A stretch of 64,000 nucleotides of DNA, taken from contig JAFDVZ010000014.1 of the NCBI GenBank assembly GCA_018268715.1, forward strand, positions 118,214 to 182,213, in the 5' to 3' direction. Below are positions 33,885 through 43,633 of the stretch, one piece after another. A program made the position numbers and the translations under genes. A model generated the notes under the pieces. That model did no database searches. It was not told the origin of the DNA and saw only the letters and a list, made by a program, of their open reading frames with translations. Source of the DNA: Acidobacteriota bacterium. GTDB taxonomy: Bacteria > Acidobacteriota > Terriglobia > Bryobacterales > Bryobacteraceae. Position 1 is the stretch's first letter; each line of letters opens with the position of its first letter.

Positions 33885-36635
33885 TTAGAAATCGACGCGT
33901 ATGCCGCCCCAGGCGCCGATAGGAGCCCCTGGGGCCAGAAACGTTGAGTGGATCAACGGGTAGGCGCCATCCACGGCGCCGAAAGGCCGGGCGAGGAAAT
34001 CTCCCCGCGGCGTGATGCCAGCGGCGCCGAGTTGGGCGGCGGTGTAGTAACGATGATTCAGCAGATTGTTGATCTGGGCGAACAATTCTGCGTGTGTCCG
34101 CAGCGAGTAACGCGCGCCTAGGTTGATGACGCTATAGCCTCCGCTGCTGCCCGGACCGACGTAGTAGACGCCGTCCGCCTGATGGCGATTGTTCTCGTTG
34201 CCGCGCGCCAGCGAGCTCGAAATCGCGATCAAGCTGAGATCGACGGTGAGTCTCTTCGTGGCTGCGACGTCGGCGTAGGCTTTCAACAGGTGGCGCGGCG
34301 TCAGTGCAATGCGATCGCCGGGCGTGATCTGAATATCCCCGTCGACGCCGCGGACGCCCGAGAGAGCGGCGTTGTTCGTACTGTTGCCGGCGCCGCTTAC
34401 GGTCTCCGGGCTCTGGTAGGTAGCGTCCAGGAAGGTGTAGCCGCCGCCGAGCGTGAACCGGTCGATGCGGCCGTGGATGCCCGCCTCGACGCCTTGGCGC
34501 CGGGTCTTGCCGAAGTTCTTGAAATAGCCGAAGCCCGTGGCCGTGGAGGCGACAAACAGGATGTCGTCGGAATTCTGCCCACGGAACCACCCGGCGCTCC
34601 AGGCGAGCCTCGATTCCGGACCACTGCGCACGCCGGCTTCGAAGGTTCGGGCCACCACCTGGCGCAGGGGAGGGTCTCCGGCCATGGCGTTCGGCAGCTT
34701 GCAGGGTTCGTCCGGGTTGGCGCAGCCAAGCTCGACGCTGGTCGGCGCCCGGCTGCCCTCGCTGTAGCTGAAATACGTGTTCAACGCGCCGATGGGACTG
34801 TAGGTGACTCCGGCAGCCGGGTTGAAGCGGTCGAACGTGTGAGCGGCGGTCAGCGAATCGATTCCGGAGGTCCGGATACGGTCGTGGTTGTCGACGGCGG
34901 TGTGGTTATAGCGGCCGGACAGCGTGACGTTCCAGGCGCCGGACGTCACCGTGTCGGTCAGATAGACGCTGGCGGCGTTCACCCGGCCGTCGAGGGCGAC
35001 GCGCGTGTCGAGCGGTTCGCCGTCCACATCACCGCCGGTGACTCCGTCGGCGAAGGCGTGGACACCCGTAACGCTACGGTCAGGGTTGAGGTATCCCAGT
35101 TCAGTGAGTTGTTCGAAATCGATGGAGCCGTGGTCGTAGGCAACGCCGGTGGTGAACTGGTTGCGCCAGGAGCCGAAGGTCCTCGACCAGACGCTCTGAA
35201 ACGAGAATCCGGCGCTGTGCTGTCCGGCGTTGGAGCGGTTCAGCAGGCCGTTGCACTTCTCACCGGGCTCGTCGCGCTCGATGGCCTGGGCGATGCAGCG
35301 CCATTTGGGGAAAGGCGTGTTGGCGGCGTTTTCTCCGGAGGTCGGGAAGCCCGAGTATCCGGCCCCGGAGAGGGCGGCCCTTTCGCTGGCGTTGGGCTGG
35401 TAGAGCGACTGGTCCAGCGCGTCGTCGTTCAGGTCGCCATTCAGGACGCGGGTGCGGATGTAGCGCTGATAGACGTTTCCCGACAACTGAACCCCACCCA
35501 CGCGGTGGCGCGCGATGAAGTTGAACGAAGGGGAAAGATTGGCGGTTTTGTCGGGGGTCGTGTAGACGGAACGGTAGTCGGCCGCTAACAACCGTTGTTC
35601 CTGAAGACCGTTGCCGATCAGGGAATTGTTGGCGTAGAAAGCGGTCAGGCCGAGGCTGGTGGCGGCGTCCTGCCAGCCCAGGCGCGCGAAGAACTGGCGG
35701 ACGTCGGACGGCGAGTGCTCCCGCCATCCATCCTCGAAAAAGAGATTGGCCGCGCCATACCAGCTCAGGCCCTTTGAGTTAGAGCCGCCGCTCTCGAACT
35801 CGCCCGACTTGCGGCCGTAACTGCCGCCGGTGAAAGAGGCCCGCGTGTGGCTCGGTTCGCGGCCATCCTTGGACGTCATGGATAGCGCCCCGCCCAGCGT
35901 GTTCAGGCCGAACAGCGGGTTCGAGCCGGGAATCAGCATCGTCTCCGAGATCGCGAATTTGGGGATGAGATCCCAACTGACGACGTCGCCGAGCGGTTGA
36001 TTGAGGCGGACTCCGTCCAGGTAGATAGAGACGCCCTGTGGCGTGCCGAGCAGCGGGGAGGCGGTGTAGCCGCGATAGTTCAAGTCCGCCTGATATGGGT
36101 TGCCCTGGATCTCGTTCACGTAGACGCCGGTGAGGCGACGGTTGAGGAAGTCGGACAGGTCGAGGGCGCCGCTGTTTTCGATGTCCCGGTCGTTTCCGCC
36201 CTGCACGGGAAGGGGCGTTTCGACGGCGGAAAGGCTGCCGCCGGCGAGGGGCGTGGCGCTGACGACATCAACCTGAGTGGTTTGGGCGCTCAGGCTAAGG
36301 CTGACGATGCGCGTGATCGGTGCGGTGGACTGGATGTCGACTGTCATCACCCGCGTGGCGAATCCAGCAGCGTTTACCTCGAGACGATAGCGGCCCAGGA
36401 GCAGTCCTCCAAAAGTGCAAGTTCCTTCGGCGCTGGTTTCGAAACGGCGAACGGTTCCGGACGACAGATCATCGAGCCGGCCAAACGCGGCGACGGCGGC
36501 GCCCGACGGATCCTTGACCTCGATCCGAACCTGACCCAGCGGCCGTTGTGCGAGGGCGGGCTGGTGCGTCACGGCGGCGCATAAGCACAACACCAAGATG
36601 GGAACCCAGGAGGCGAGGCCTCGGAAACCGGTCAT
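33885..36635 (-). CDS. TonB-dependent outer-membrane receptor
   Basis: About 916 residues. Signal region '[20 protein letters not shown]' ends near ALAQ. An N-terminal carboxypeptidase-regulatory-like domain ('[20 protein letters not shown]') is followed by the plug ('[20 protein letters not shown]', '[20 protein letters not shown]') and the 22-strand barrel, ending in '[10 protein letters not shown]' with a C-terminal Phe. Such receptors import large substrates such as siderophores or glycans. ATG 36635 is the first start in front of the signal peptide. It is divergent from an ECF sigma gene, 128 bases apart, which suggests regulation by that sigma factor. Confidence 0.87.
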   Translation of the reverse strand: MTGFRGLASWVPILVLCLCAAVTHQPALAQRPLGQVRIEVKDPSGAAVAAFGRLDDLSSGTVRRFETSAEGTCTFGGLLLGRYRLEVNAAGFATRVMTVDIQSTAPITRIVSLSLSAQTTQVDVVSATPLAGGSLSAVETPLPVQGGNDRDIENSGALDLSDFLNRRLTGVYVNEIQGNPYQADLNYRGYTASPLLGTPQGVSIYLDGVRLNQPLGDVVSWDLIPKFAISETMLIPGSNPLFGLNTLGGALSMTSKDGREPSHTRASFTGGSYGRKSGEFESGGSNSKGLSWYGAANLFFEDGWREHSPSDVRQFFARLGWQDAATSLGLTAFYANNSLIGNGLQEQRLLAADYRSVYTTPDKTANLSPSFNFIARHRVGGVQLSGNVYQRYIRTRVLNGDLNDDALDQSLYQPNASERAALSGAGYSGFPTSGENAANTPFPKWRCIAQAIERDEPGEKCNGLLNRSNAGQHSAGFSFQSVWSRTFGSWRNQFTTGVAYDHGSIDFEQLTELGYLNPDRSVTGVHAFADGVTGGDVDGEPLDTRVALDGRVNAASVYLTDTVTSGAWNVTLSGRYNHTAVDNHDRIRTSGIDSLTAAHTFDRFNPAAGVTYSPIGALNTYFSYSEGSRAPTSVELGCANPDEPCKLPNAMAGDPPLRQVVARTFEAGVRSGPESRLAWSAGWFRGQNSDDILFVASTATGFGYFKNFGKTRRQGVEAGIHGRIDRFTLGGGYTFLDATYQSPETVSGAGNSTNNAALSGVRGVDGDIQITPGDRIALTPRHLLKAYADVAATKRLTVDLSLIAISSSLARGNENNRHQADGVYYVGPGSSGGYSVINLGARYSLRTHAELFAQINNLLNHRYYTAAQLGAAGITPRGDFLARPFGAVDGAYPLIHSTFLAPGAPIGAWGGIRVDF

Positions 36636-36763
36636 ATACCTGGGTATTCCGTTTCCGATCGCGCTGTTCAGACTATTTTGGCCAGCCGGCGAATTTTGGC
36701 TGAACACGGAGGGCTGCGCGGGAATATTCGAGCATCGGGTGATTACAATCGGTTATCCGGAAT

Positions 36764-37357
36764 ATGACGGCGCGCATTCGAACGGACGCAATACAGATCC
36801 TGGACCAGTGGTCCCCGCGGGCGACCGACGCATCCGATTCCACGGGTCTGGAACTGGAGATCGTCGGACTGTTCGATCAAATGCGCGATCGAATCCTGCG
36901 GTATTCGTTGACCTTCGGCCTGTCCGCCGCCGATGCCGAGGAGGTAGTGCAGGACGTATTCCTCGCCCTCTATCAACATCTGGCGCGCTCAAAGTCCCGG
37001 GAGGGGATCCGCAACTGGCTCTTCCGGGTGACGCACAACCTGTCGTTGAAGCGTCGGGCCGCCGTATCGCGCGCCAGCGGTCAAACCATGACGTCGGACG
37101 CCGGGGGGGCATCCATCTCGATCGCCGACCCGGGGCCCAATCCCGAGGATCAGTACGCGTTCCGCCAACGGCGGGATCGTTTGCGATCCGTGGTGGACGC
37201 CCTGCCGCAAATGGACCGCGAGTGCCTCTATCTGCGCGCCGAAGGATTTCGGTATCGCGAGATCGCGGGCGTCATGGGGATTTCGTTGGGCAGCGTTGCG
37301 AATTCCCTGGCCAGGTCGCTGTCACGACTGGCCGCGGCCGATGAGAGGGTGAGGTGA
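36764..37357 (+). CDS. ECF-type RNA polymerase sigma factor
   Basis: 197 residues. Sigma region 2 is seen in 'MRDRILRYSLTFGLSAADAE' and 'EVVQDVFLALYQHL', and region 4 in 'LPQMDRECLYLRAEGFRYRE' then 'IAGVMGISLGSVANSLARSL', a helix-turn-helix for the -35 element. The linker between them holds a low-complexity glycine/serine stretch. The stop overlaps the start of an anti-sigma gene (ATGA at 37354-37360), the normal arrangement. It probably controls the divergent TonB receptor and/or the LytS/LytR genes. Confidence 0.9.
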   Translation: MTARIRTDAIQILDQWSPRATDASDSTGLELEIVGLFDQMRDRILRYSLTFGLSAADAEEVVQDVFLALYQHLARSKSREGIRNWLFRVTHNLSLKRRAAVSRASGQTMTSDAGGASISIADPGPNPEDQYAFRQRRDRLRSVVDALPQMDRECLYLRAEGFRYREIAGVMGISLGSVANSLARSLSRLAAADERVR

Positions 37358-38148
37358 TGCGGGAAGACAAGACTCATCTCTCCGACGAAACTCTGCTGCT
37401 GTTCGCCGATGGAGAATTCCGCGGACGGCGGGAGCAGCAGGCGCGTGAGCATCTGGCGGCGTGCTGGTCCTGCCGGTTGCGCATGCGCGAATTGGACGAG
37501 GCGATCGCCGTCGCGGCGCGATGGCGCCAGGCGAGCGGCCCAGCGGAGCTTCCTGCGCCTGAAGGCGCGCGGGCGCTGTTGAAAGCGCGGCTGCGGGAAG
37601 CAGCGGCCGGCGGTTCCCGGCGGTCCGCTCCGTTCACCGTCAGCCGACGGCTGCTGGCGTGCGGCGTGTTCACGGCCGTCGCGGGATTGTTGATCGCTCT
37701 GTGGGTGGATTCCGGTCTGACCGAGCGTTCCGCCGTCCCACGGTTCGACCTGACTCCGGGCGCCGTTCGCGCCGTGGCCGCCACCGACGTGTGCGCGGGC
37801 AACCTGGGAGGCAACGCCGACGTGCGGCCGGCGGTGGAGCGCCAGGTGTTTGACGAGTACGGCATGCCGAACGCCGAAAGGCGCGCGTTCGAGGTCGATT
37901 ACCTGATCACGCCGGCTTTGGGCGGGTCCGATGACATTCGCAACCTCTGGCCGCAGCCGTACGCCGGATCGCCCTGGAACGCCTATGTCAAGGACGCGCT
38001 GGAAGAGCGCTTGCGCGACATGGTGTGCAGCGGCCAACTCGACCTGGCCACGGCGCAGCGTGAAATTGCCGTAAACTGGGTCGCCGCCTACCAGAAGTAC
38101 TTCCATTCCCGCCGGCCGTTGCCGCAACACTCGAAGCGGAGAGACTAG
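37357..38148 (+). CDS. Membrane anti-sigma factor with zinc-finger N-terminus and HNH-like C-terminal tail
   Basis: 263 residues. The ZAS motif H-x3-C-x2-C is in 'REHLAACWSCRLRM' (His32, Cys36, Cys39), which binds the sigma factor. One membrane helix is at about 97-118 ('LLACGVFTAVAGLLIALWVD'). The extracytoplasmic part contains 'FEVDYLITPALGGSDDIRNL' followed by WPQPY, then a helical segment 'SGQLDLATAQREIAVNWVAA'. That block closely resembles the HNH-associated module 'VDHLIPLELGGSNDIxNLWP' known from secreted or phage-like proteins, but the His is Tyr here, so nuclease activity is unlikely. It may serve as a sensor domain. ATGA overlap with the sigma gene. Confidence 0.8.
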   Translation: MREDKTHLSDETLLLFADGEFRGRREQQAREHLAACWSCRLRMRELDEAIAVAARWRQASGPAELPAPEGARALLKARLREAAAGGSRRSAPFTVSRRLLACGVFTAVAGLLIALWVDSGLTERSAVPRFDLTPGAVRAVAATDVCAGNLGGNADVRPAVERQVFDEYGMPNAERRAFEVDYLITPALGGSDDIRNLWPQPYAGSPWNAYVKDALEERLRDMVCSGQLDLATAQREIAVNWVAAYQKYFHSRRPLPQHSKRRD

Positions 38149-38194
38149 TTCGCTGCTGATCGGCTTCCGGCGTCCGGGCCCTCGTTTCGCGAAA

Positions 38195-40081
38195 ATGGAG
38201 GCAAGCGCGACGCACCAGATGACGCAGACCAACTCCATCTCGCTCGTAATCAATGCGGTCGGACATTGTGCGGGCGCGCTTGCCTTCGGGCTGCTGTTGT
38301 ACCTGGTGCTGAGAAGCCGCCGGAGCACCTACCGAGCTGACAAACTGGTGACGGCCGCCGCCAGTCTGGCCTTCATCTGGAACGCGGGCTCCCTGCTATC
38401 CATCACGCTGGCCGACTGGCCGAGCCGCGCCGTGGACCTCACCATCCTGGTTAGTTTCTCCGCGCTCAGCTTCCTGCCTGCCGTCCTGCTCCACGTCGCG
38501 GTCCCCGAGCGGCCCCTGTTCTGGCGTGCGGGGTACCTGATCAGCATCGTCGCGGCGGCGCTACACGCCATGGAACTGGCGCAGCCCGACATGCGATTCC
38601 ATTCCTTGGCGCTGGCTCTCATCACTGGAGGATTCGGGTTTCTCACGCTCGCTTCCGTGGCGGGCCAGTGGCGCGCTCCAGCGACGAAACACTCGGCGGG
38701 GCGTCTGGCCAGCGCGATGTGCCTGTTCCTGCTCGCCGTGTCTTTTGTGCACTTCGGCCCGGGGCACGCTCGACAGGCCTGGTCGAGCGAGATTGCGCTG
38801 CATCACGCGGGGATTCCCCTGGCCATGATCATCCTGCTGCGGGACTACCGTTTCCTCCTGTTCGACGCGTTCCTGCGGTTAGCGGTGGACGGCGCGCTCG
38901 CGCTCGCCGCGGCCTTCGGCGTGTTCGAACTGGCGCGGCTGGTGGATCCTCTCTCGAACACGGCCAATCCGGGACTCAGCGTGCTGGCCCTGATCGCCGG
39001 ATCGTTGATGCTCGGATTGTTCGTGCAACTGCGCGAACGAGCCAGACTCGCGGTCACCCACTGGCTGTTCGTGCAGCCGGATGTCGACGCCGTCAGCGAG
39101 CGTCTTCGCGCCGCGTGCCGCGATTCCGCCTCGGAGGATGATTTCCTCAAGGCCGCCGGCGCCGAAATCGCGCGCGCCTTCGAGTCCACACAGTGGAGCT
39201 TTGCGGCGAGTACGCCCGCGGACTCCGGCGGCGGCAAACCTCGCCCGGCCCGTGGCGCGCCGGACTGGGCGGAAGCCGTGGCGCCCATCCGTCTCCCTTC
39301 CGGAGCGCCATGCATGCTGTTGCTGGGGCCGAGGTCCAGCCGCCGCCGCTATTTCAGCGAGGATTACGAGACTCTCGACGTGCTGGCCGGCGTCGTTCAC
39401 GACGAGATGGCCCGCATGCGCGACGTCGAAGCACGACGGCTTATGTCGCAGGCCGAGTTACGGGCGTTGCAGGCGCAGATCAACCCCCATTTCCTGTTCA
39501 ATGCGCTCAACACCATCTACGGACTGATCTCCCGCGAAAACGCCGTCGCTCGAAAGTTGGTGCTGCACCTGTCGGAGCTGTTCCGGTCCTTCTTCCGGCC
39601 GGAGCGAATGCTGATCCCGGTGGAAGAGGAACTGCGGATCGTGCGCGCTTACCTGGAAATCGAACAGGCGCGGCTGGGCCCGAAGCTCGTCGTCGATATC
39701 GATGTCGATGGCCATCTGGACGGATTCACCATCCCTTCGCTGTGCATTCAGCCATTGGTGGAAAACGCGGTCAAGCATGGCGCGGCGCGGCGGGGCGATG
39801 GCGGGACGGTCCGGCTGGCGGTGCGCGCGGTGGAGAACCGGCTGCGGGTGGAGGTGACGAACTCCGGCGAATTCCACCGCGGCGCGGGCGAATCGGAGGG
39901 CGTGGGACTGGCGAACGTTCGCCGCCGGCTGGAGCTTTGGTACGGCTCGAACTCGGAAGTGCGAGTTGAAACGGGCGACGGGCGCACGCGCGTCTCCTTC
40001 GAGATCCCGGCGGCGAACGCCGTCTCCGCTGGCGGCGGAGGTCAGTCCGCTCACCGGCTGGACCGGTCCGTTGACGGCTAG
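38195..40081 (+). CDS. LytS/YehU-type sensor histidine kinase
   Basis: 628 residues. The first 250 contain seven to eight membrane helices, then a GAF-like region at about 300-410. The His_kinase block of the LytS group is 'LRALQAQINPHFLFNALNTI', with the phospho-accepting His near residue 431. The ATPase has 'LCIQPLVENAVKHGAARRGD' (N box) and 'GESEGVGLANVRRRLELWYG'. It phosphorylates the LytTR-type regulator encoded 45 bases downstream. It is downstream of the sigma/anti-sigma genes with a gap of 46 bases, so all four may be read together. Confidence 0.9.
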   Translation: MEASATHQMTQTNSISLVINAVGHCAGALAFGLLLYLVLRSRRSTYRADKLVTAAASLAFIWNAGSLLSITLADWPSRAVDLTILVSFSALSFLPAVLLHVAVPERPLFWRAGYLISIVAAALHAMELAQPDMRFHSLALALITGGFGFLTLASVAGQWRAPATKHSAGRLASAMCLFLLAVSFVHFGPGHARQAWSSEIALHHAGIPLAMIILLRDYRFLLFDAFLRLAVDGALALAAAFGVFELARLVDPLSNTANPGLSVLALIAGSLMLGLFVQLRERARLAVTHWLFVQPDVDAVSERLRAACRDSASEDDFLKAAGAEIARAFESTQWSFAASTPADSGGGKPRPARGAPDWAEAVAPIRLPSGAPCMLLLGPRSSRRRYFSEDYETLDVLAGVVHDEMARMRDVEARRLMSQAELRALQAQINPHFLFNALNTIYGLISRENAVARKLVLHLSELFRSFFRPERMLIPVEEELRIVRAYLEIEQARLGPKLVVDIDVDGHLDGFTIPSLCIQPLVENAVKHGAARRGDGGTVRLAVRAVENRLRVEVTNSGEFHRGAGESEGVGLANVRRRLELWYGSNSEVRVETGDGRTRVSFEIPAANAVSAGGGGQSAHRLDRSVDG

Positions 40082-40126
40082 CCGGTTTGTGAACCGGCTG
40101 CGCGCTGCTAGATATGAGAGATTCCA

Positions 40127-40888
40127 ATGCCTTTGAACGTGCTGATCGTCGATGACGAGCCGGTCGCCCGCAAGATACTGCGGGAAGAACTGGAGTTGTT
40201 GGACGATGTGGAGATCGCGGGTGAAGCCGCGGACGGGTGCGAGGCGCTCGAGCGTATCGCCGCCCTTTCGCCGGACGTGGTCTTCCTCGACCTCCAGATG
40301 CCGGAACTCGGAGGATTGGAAGTAGCCCGTCGTATGCCGCGCGGAGGCCGTCTGCCGGTCATCGTGGTGGTGACCGCCTTCGACCAGTTCGCCATCCAGG
40401 CCCTGGACGCCGGGGCCGTCGACTACCTTCTGAAACCGGTGAGTCAGGAGCGACTATCCGAAGCGGTGGCCCGCGCCAGGCGTCTGGTGGGCCATCCCGC
40501 CGACGTCGCCGACCAACTCGCGCGCGTGCAGGAAACGGTTCTCGAGCCCACCGCCCCCAGGCTCCGCAAGATCGTCGGGCGTGACGGCTCTGAGTACGTC
40601 CTGTTGAACGCGTCCGAGATCTTCGCGTTCCAGGCCGAAGGCGACCTGGTATGGATCCTCACGGCGAAGAAGCGTTACCTGGCGTCCCAGCCCCTGCGCG
40701 CCATTCAGGAGCGCCTGAAGGACACGCACTTCCGCCGCGTGCACCGCGGCGCGCTGGTGAACGTCGATCACGTGCGGAAGATGAGCACGCTCACCAGTCA
40801 ACGCTGGCTGCTGACGTTGGGAAACGGGGCCGAGTTCATCGTGAGCAAACGGATGGCGCACAGCGTGCGTGAGTTGCTGAGTTGGTGA
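40127..40888 (+). CDS. LytTR-family response regulator
   Basis: 253 residues. The receiver domain (1-120) has 'LIVDDEPVARKILREELELL', phospho-acceptor Asp55 in 'DVVFLDLQMPELGG' and Lys in 'VDYLLKPVS'. The LytTR DNA-binding domain (about 148-250) has 'AFQAEGDLVWILTAKKRYLA' and 'HFRRVHRGALVNVDHVRKMS'. The cognate kinase is directly upstream. LytTR regulators bind pairs of direct repeats. Targets may include the TonB receptor gene at 40999. Confidence 0.93.
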   Translation: MPLNVLIVDDEPVARKILREELELLDDVEIAGEAADGCEALERIAALSPDVVFLDLQMPELGGLEVARRMPRGGRLPVIVVVTAFDQFAIQALDAGAVDYLLKPVSQERLSEAVARARRLVGHPADVADQLARVQETVLEPTAPRLRKIVGRDGSEYVLLNASEIFAFQAEGDLVWILTAKKRYLASQPLRAIQERLKDTHFRRVHRGALVNVDHVRKMSTLTSQRWLLTLGNGAEFIVSKRMAHSVRELLSW

Positions 40889-40909
40889 CGCGCGGCCGCG
40901 GCCGCTCAC
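40885..40909 (+). terminator. GC-rich hairpin after the response-regulator gene
   Basis: GTGA (40885-40888) pairs with TCAC (40906-40909), and GCGGCC (40892-40897) pairs with GGCCGC (40900-40905), with a 3-base bulge. It overlaps the stop codon. No T tract follows, so it is a weak terminator call. Confidence 0.3.
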
Positions 40910-40998
40910 GGCAATCTCCAGTCCGCTTGGCGGCGCAAGTAGTCCGGCTGTCGGTCATTGCTGGTCCAACTCGCGCATCGGCCGTACGCTGAGTCATC

Positions 40999-43575
40999 AT
41001 GAGGTTCATCCAAAAAGCGGCTCTCTGCGTGCTGTTTCCGTTAGGGATGCTCGACGCCCAATCGCTCGGCGGCGGCACTCTTCAGGGAGTCATCAAGGAC
41101 CCGTCCGGCGGCGTTGTGCCGCAAGCCACGGTCACCGTCATCAACCGCGTCAGCAACTACCGCCGTTCCGTCCTCAGCGATTCCTCGGGCGCCTATCGGG
41201 TCTCGAATCTGCCGCCGAACTCCTATCACATCGAAGTGGAGGCTCCGGGCTTTGCACACTCCGATCAGGACGCCGACGTGCGCGGGACCGTGCCCGTGGA
41301 ACTGAACGTCCGGATGGAGCTGGCCGGCTCCGCCACCACCGTGAACGTGGAGGATCACGGCGACGAACTTGTCGAAAACGTGCCCTACGCGCACACCGAC
41401 GTCGACACCCGCATGCTTGCGCTGCTTCCCACCACCTCGCCGGGCTCCGCCTTGAGCGACGCGGTCATGCTGAACACCGGCGCCGTAGCGGCGGATTCGA
41501 ACGGCTTCTTCCATCCTCTCGGCGACCACGCCCAAACCAGCTTCTCGATCGACGGACAGCCGGTAGGCGACCAACAGAGCAAGACCTTCTCCACCCAGAT
41601 CCCGCTGAACGCGCTCCAATCGCTCGAACTGATCACAGGCGCGCCGCCCGCCGAGTTCGGCGACAAGACCAGCCTGGTGGTGAACGCCGTCACCAAGTCC
41701 GGCCTCGGCTTGCCACGGGCCATGGGCAGCTTTGAGGGCCAATGGGGATCCTTCGGGACCTACTCCGAGGAATCGACGTTCGCTTTCGGCACGCCCAAGG
41801 TGGGCAATTTCATCGCCGCCAACGCGATCCGCTCGGGCCGCTTCCTGGACACGCCCGAGCGCGTTCCGCTCCACGCCATCGGCAACAACGGCACGGTGTT
41901 CGACCGCTTCGACTACCAGCCCAGCGCCCGCGACGCTCTCCACCTGAACCTCTTCTGGGCGCGCAACTGGTTCCAGGTTCCGAACACCTACGATCAGCCG
42001 GTGCAGGACCAGCGCCAGAAGTCTTTGACCTTTAACATCGCGCCCGGCTATCAGCACACCTTCGGTTCAAAGACGGTCCTCACGGTCAATCCGTTCGTCC
42101 GCCGCGACTGGGTCAACTACTATCCGAGCAGCGATTGGACCGCCGATGCGCCCGCTACCATCGGCCAGCGCCGCACGCTCACCAACTGGGGCGTCAAGAG
42201 CGATGTCGCCTACGCGAGCGGCCGGCACAATCTCAAGGTGGGTCTCCAGCTGATGCAGACCCGTCTTAACGAGAACTTCTCCTTCGGCGTCACGGACCCG
42301 CTCTACAACTCCGTGTGCGTCGACGATAACGGTGATCCGCAAGCCGCGCCCGGCGTCATCGACCCGGCGGCGTGCGCCGTCTCGGGGCTCGCCGAAAACC
42401 CCTCGCTGATCCCCGGACTGATCCCCTTCGACCTCTCTCGCGGCGGAAAGCCGTTCCAGTTCCAGGGCGCGTCGAACGTCAATCAGTACGCCTTCTACGT
42501 CCAGGATTCGATCAAGTTTGGTAACCTGTCCGTCCAGGCGGGACTTCGCTACGACGTCTACCGTGGTCTGGTGGAGGACTCCTCCATCCAGCCCCGCATC
42601 GGCCTCTCCTACCTGCTCAAGACGACGGGGACGGTGTTCCGCGGCGCCTACTCACGGTCCTTTGAGACGCCCTATAACGAGAACCTGGTGCTATCGAGCG
42701 CCACCGGCGTCGGAGGACTCGCCGCCAACGCCTTCGGCGCGGCCAGTGTCCCGCTCAAGCCCGGCAACCGCAATCAATACAACGCCGGACTCGAACAGTC
42801 CTTTGGCAAATTCTTCTTCGCCAGCGCCGACTACTTCTGGAAGTACACCGACAACGCCTACGACTTCGGCACGCTGTTCGACACGCCGATCGCCTTCCCC
42901 ATCTCGTGGCGGAAATCGAAGCTCGACGGCGTATCCGCCCGCATCGGCACGCCGAACATCCGCGGCTTCCAGTGGTACACCACCATGGGACACACCAGGG
43001 CGCGCTTTTTCGGCCCCGAAACCGGCGGTCTCGTCTTCAATAACGATGTTGGCGGAGACGCCGTCTTCCGCATCGATCACGACCAGGCGTTCCAGCAGAC
43101 CACCAACATCCGCTATCAGAAGGGTTCCTATGGACCCTGGGTGTCCTTCACCTGGCGTTATGACAGCGGCCTGGTTGCGGGCGCGGTGGGTGGCCTGGAC
43201 GACGCGCTGGGCCTGACCGGCGCTCAGCAGGCCGCCATCGGTTTCTACTGCGGCGGTTTCCGGCCTGGCGTGGGCGCTCCCCTCACATCCGCTCAGTGCA
43301 CGCCGTCGAACTACGGCGCCACGCTGATTCGGATTCCGAAGGAGGGCGCTGAGAACGACGACACGAATCCTCCCCGCGTCGCGCCGAGGCATGTCTTCGA
43401 CATCGCCGTCGGAACCGAGAATCTCCTGAAGCGGGAAAACTATCGCGTCACGCTGAAGTTCGCCATAACGAATCTCGGCGACAAGGTGGCGCTCTACAAC
43501 TTCCTGTCCACCTTCAGCGGCACTCATTTCGTGACGCCGCGGGCGTACCAGGCGGCGGTCGGATTCGTCTTCTGA
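40999..43575 (+). CDS. TonB-dependent receptor with carboxypeptidase-regulatory-like N-terminal domain
   Basis: 858 residues. Signal peptide 'FIQKAALCVLFPLGMLDAQ'. The N-terminal domain 'LQGVIKDPSGGVVPQATVTV' to 'GAYRVSNLPPNSYHIEVEAP' then GF is the CarboxypepD_reg-like module of the Oar-type receptors typical of acidobacteria. A plug follows ('NALQSLELITGAPPAEFGDK'), then a barrel ending in 'AYQAAVGFVF' with C-terminal Phe. The import substrate is unknown. It is downstream of the LytTR regulator by 110 bases. Confidence 0.87.
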   Translation: MRFIQKAALCVLFPLGMLDAQSLGGGTLQGVIKDPSGGVVPQATVTVINRVSNYRRSVLSDSSGAYRVSNLPPNSYHIEVEAPGFAHSDQDADVRGTVPVELNVRMELAGSATTVNVEDHGDELVENVPYAHTDVDTRMLALLPTTSPGSALSDAVMLNTGAVAADSNGFFHPLGDHAQTSFSIDGQPVGDQQSKTFSTQIPLNALQSLELITGAPPAEFGDKTSLVVNAVTKSGLGLPRAMGSFEGQWGSFGTYSEESTFAFGTPKVGNFIAANAIRSGRFLDTPERVPLHAIGNNGTVFDRFDYQPSARDALHLNLFWARNWFQVPNTYDQPVQDQRQKSLTFNIAPGYQHTFGSKTVLTVNPFVRRDWVNYYPSSDWTADAPATIGQRRTLTNWGVKSDVAYASGRHNLKVGLQLMQTRLNENFSFGVTDPLYNSVCVDDNGDPQAAPGVIDPAACAVSGLAENPSLIPGLIPFDLSRGGKPFQFQGASNVNQYAFYVQDSIKFGNLSVQAGLRYDVYRGLVEDSSIQPRIGLSYLLKTTGTVFRGAYSRSFETPYNENLVLSSATGVGGLAANAFGAASVPLKPGNRNQYNAGLEQSFGKFFFASADYFWKYTDNAYDFGTLFDTPIAFPISWRKSKLDGVSARIGTPNIRGFQWYTTMGHTRARFFGPETGGLVFNNDVGGDAVFRIDHDQAFQQTTNIRYQKGSYGPWVSFTWRYDSGLVAGAVGGLDDALGLTGAQQAAIGFYCGGFRPGVGAPLTSAQCTPSNYGATLIRIPKEGAENDDTNPPRVAPRHVFDIAVGTENLLKRENYRVTLKFAITNLGDKVALYNFLSTFSGTHFVTPRAYQAAVGFVF

Positions 43576-43633
43576 TCGAGCATCGGCGGCCGCTTGCGGC
43601 GATGGGCCTGATACAGTAGCCATCGGGCCCACC

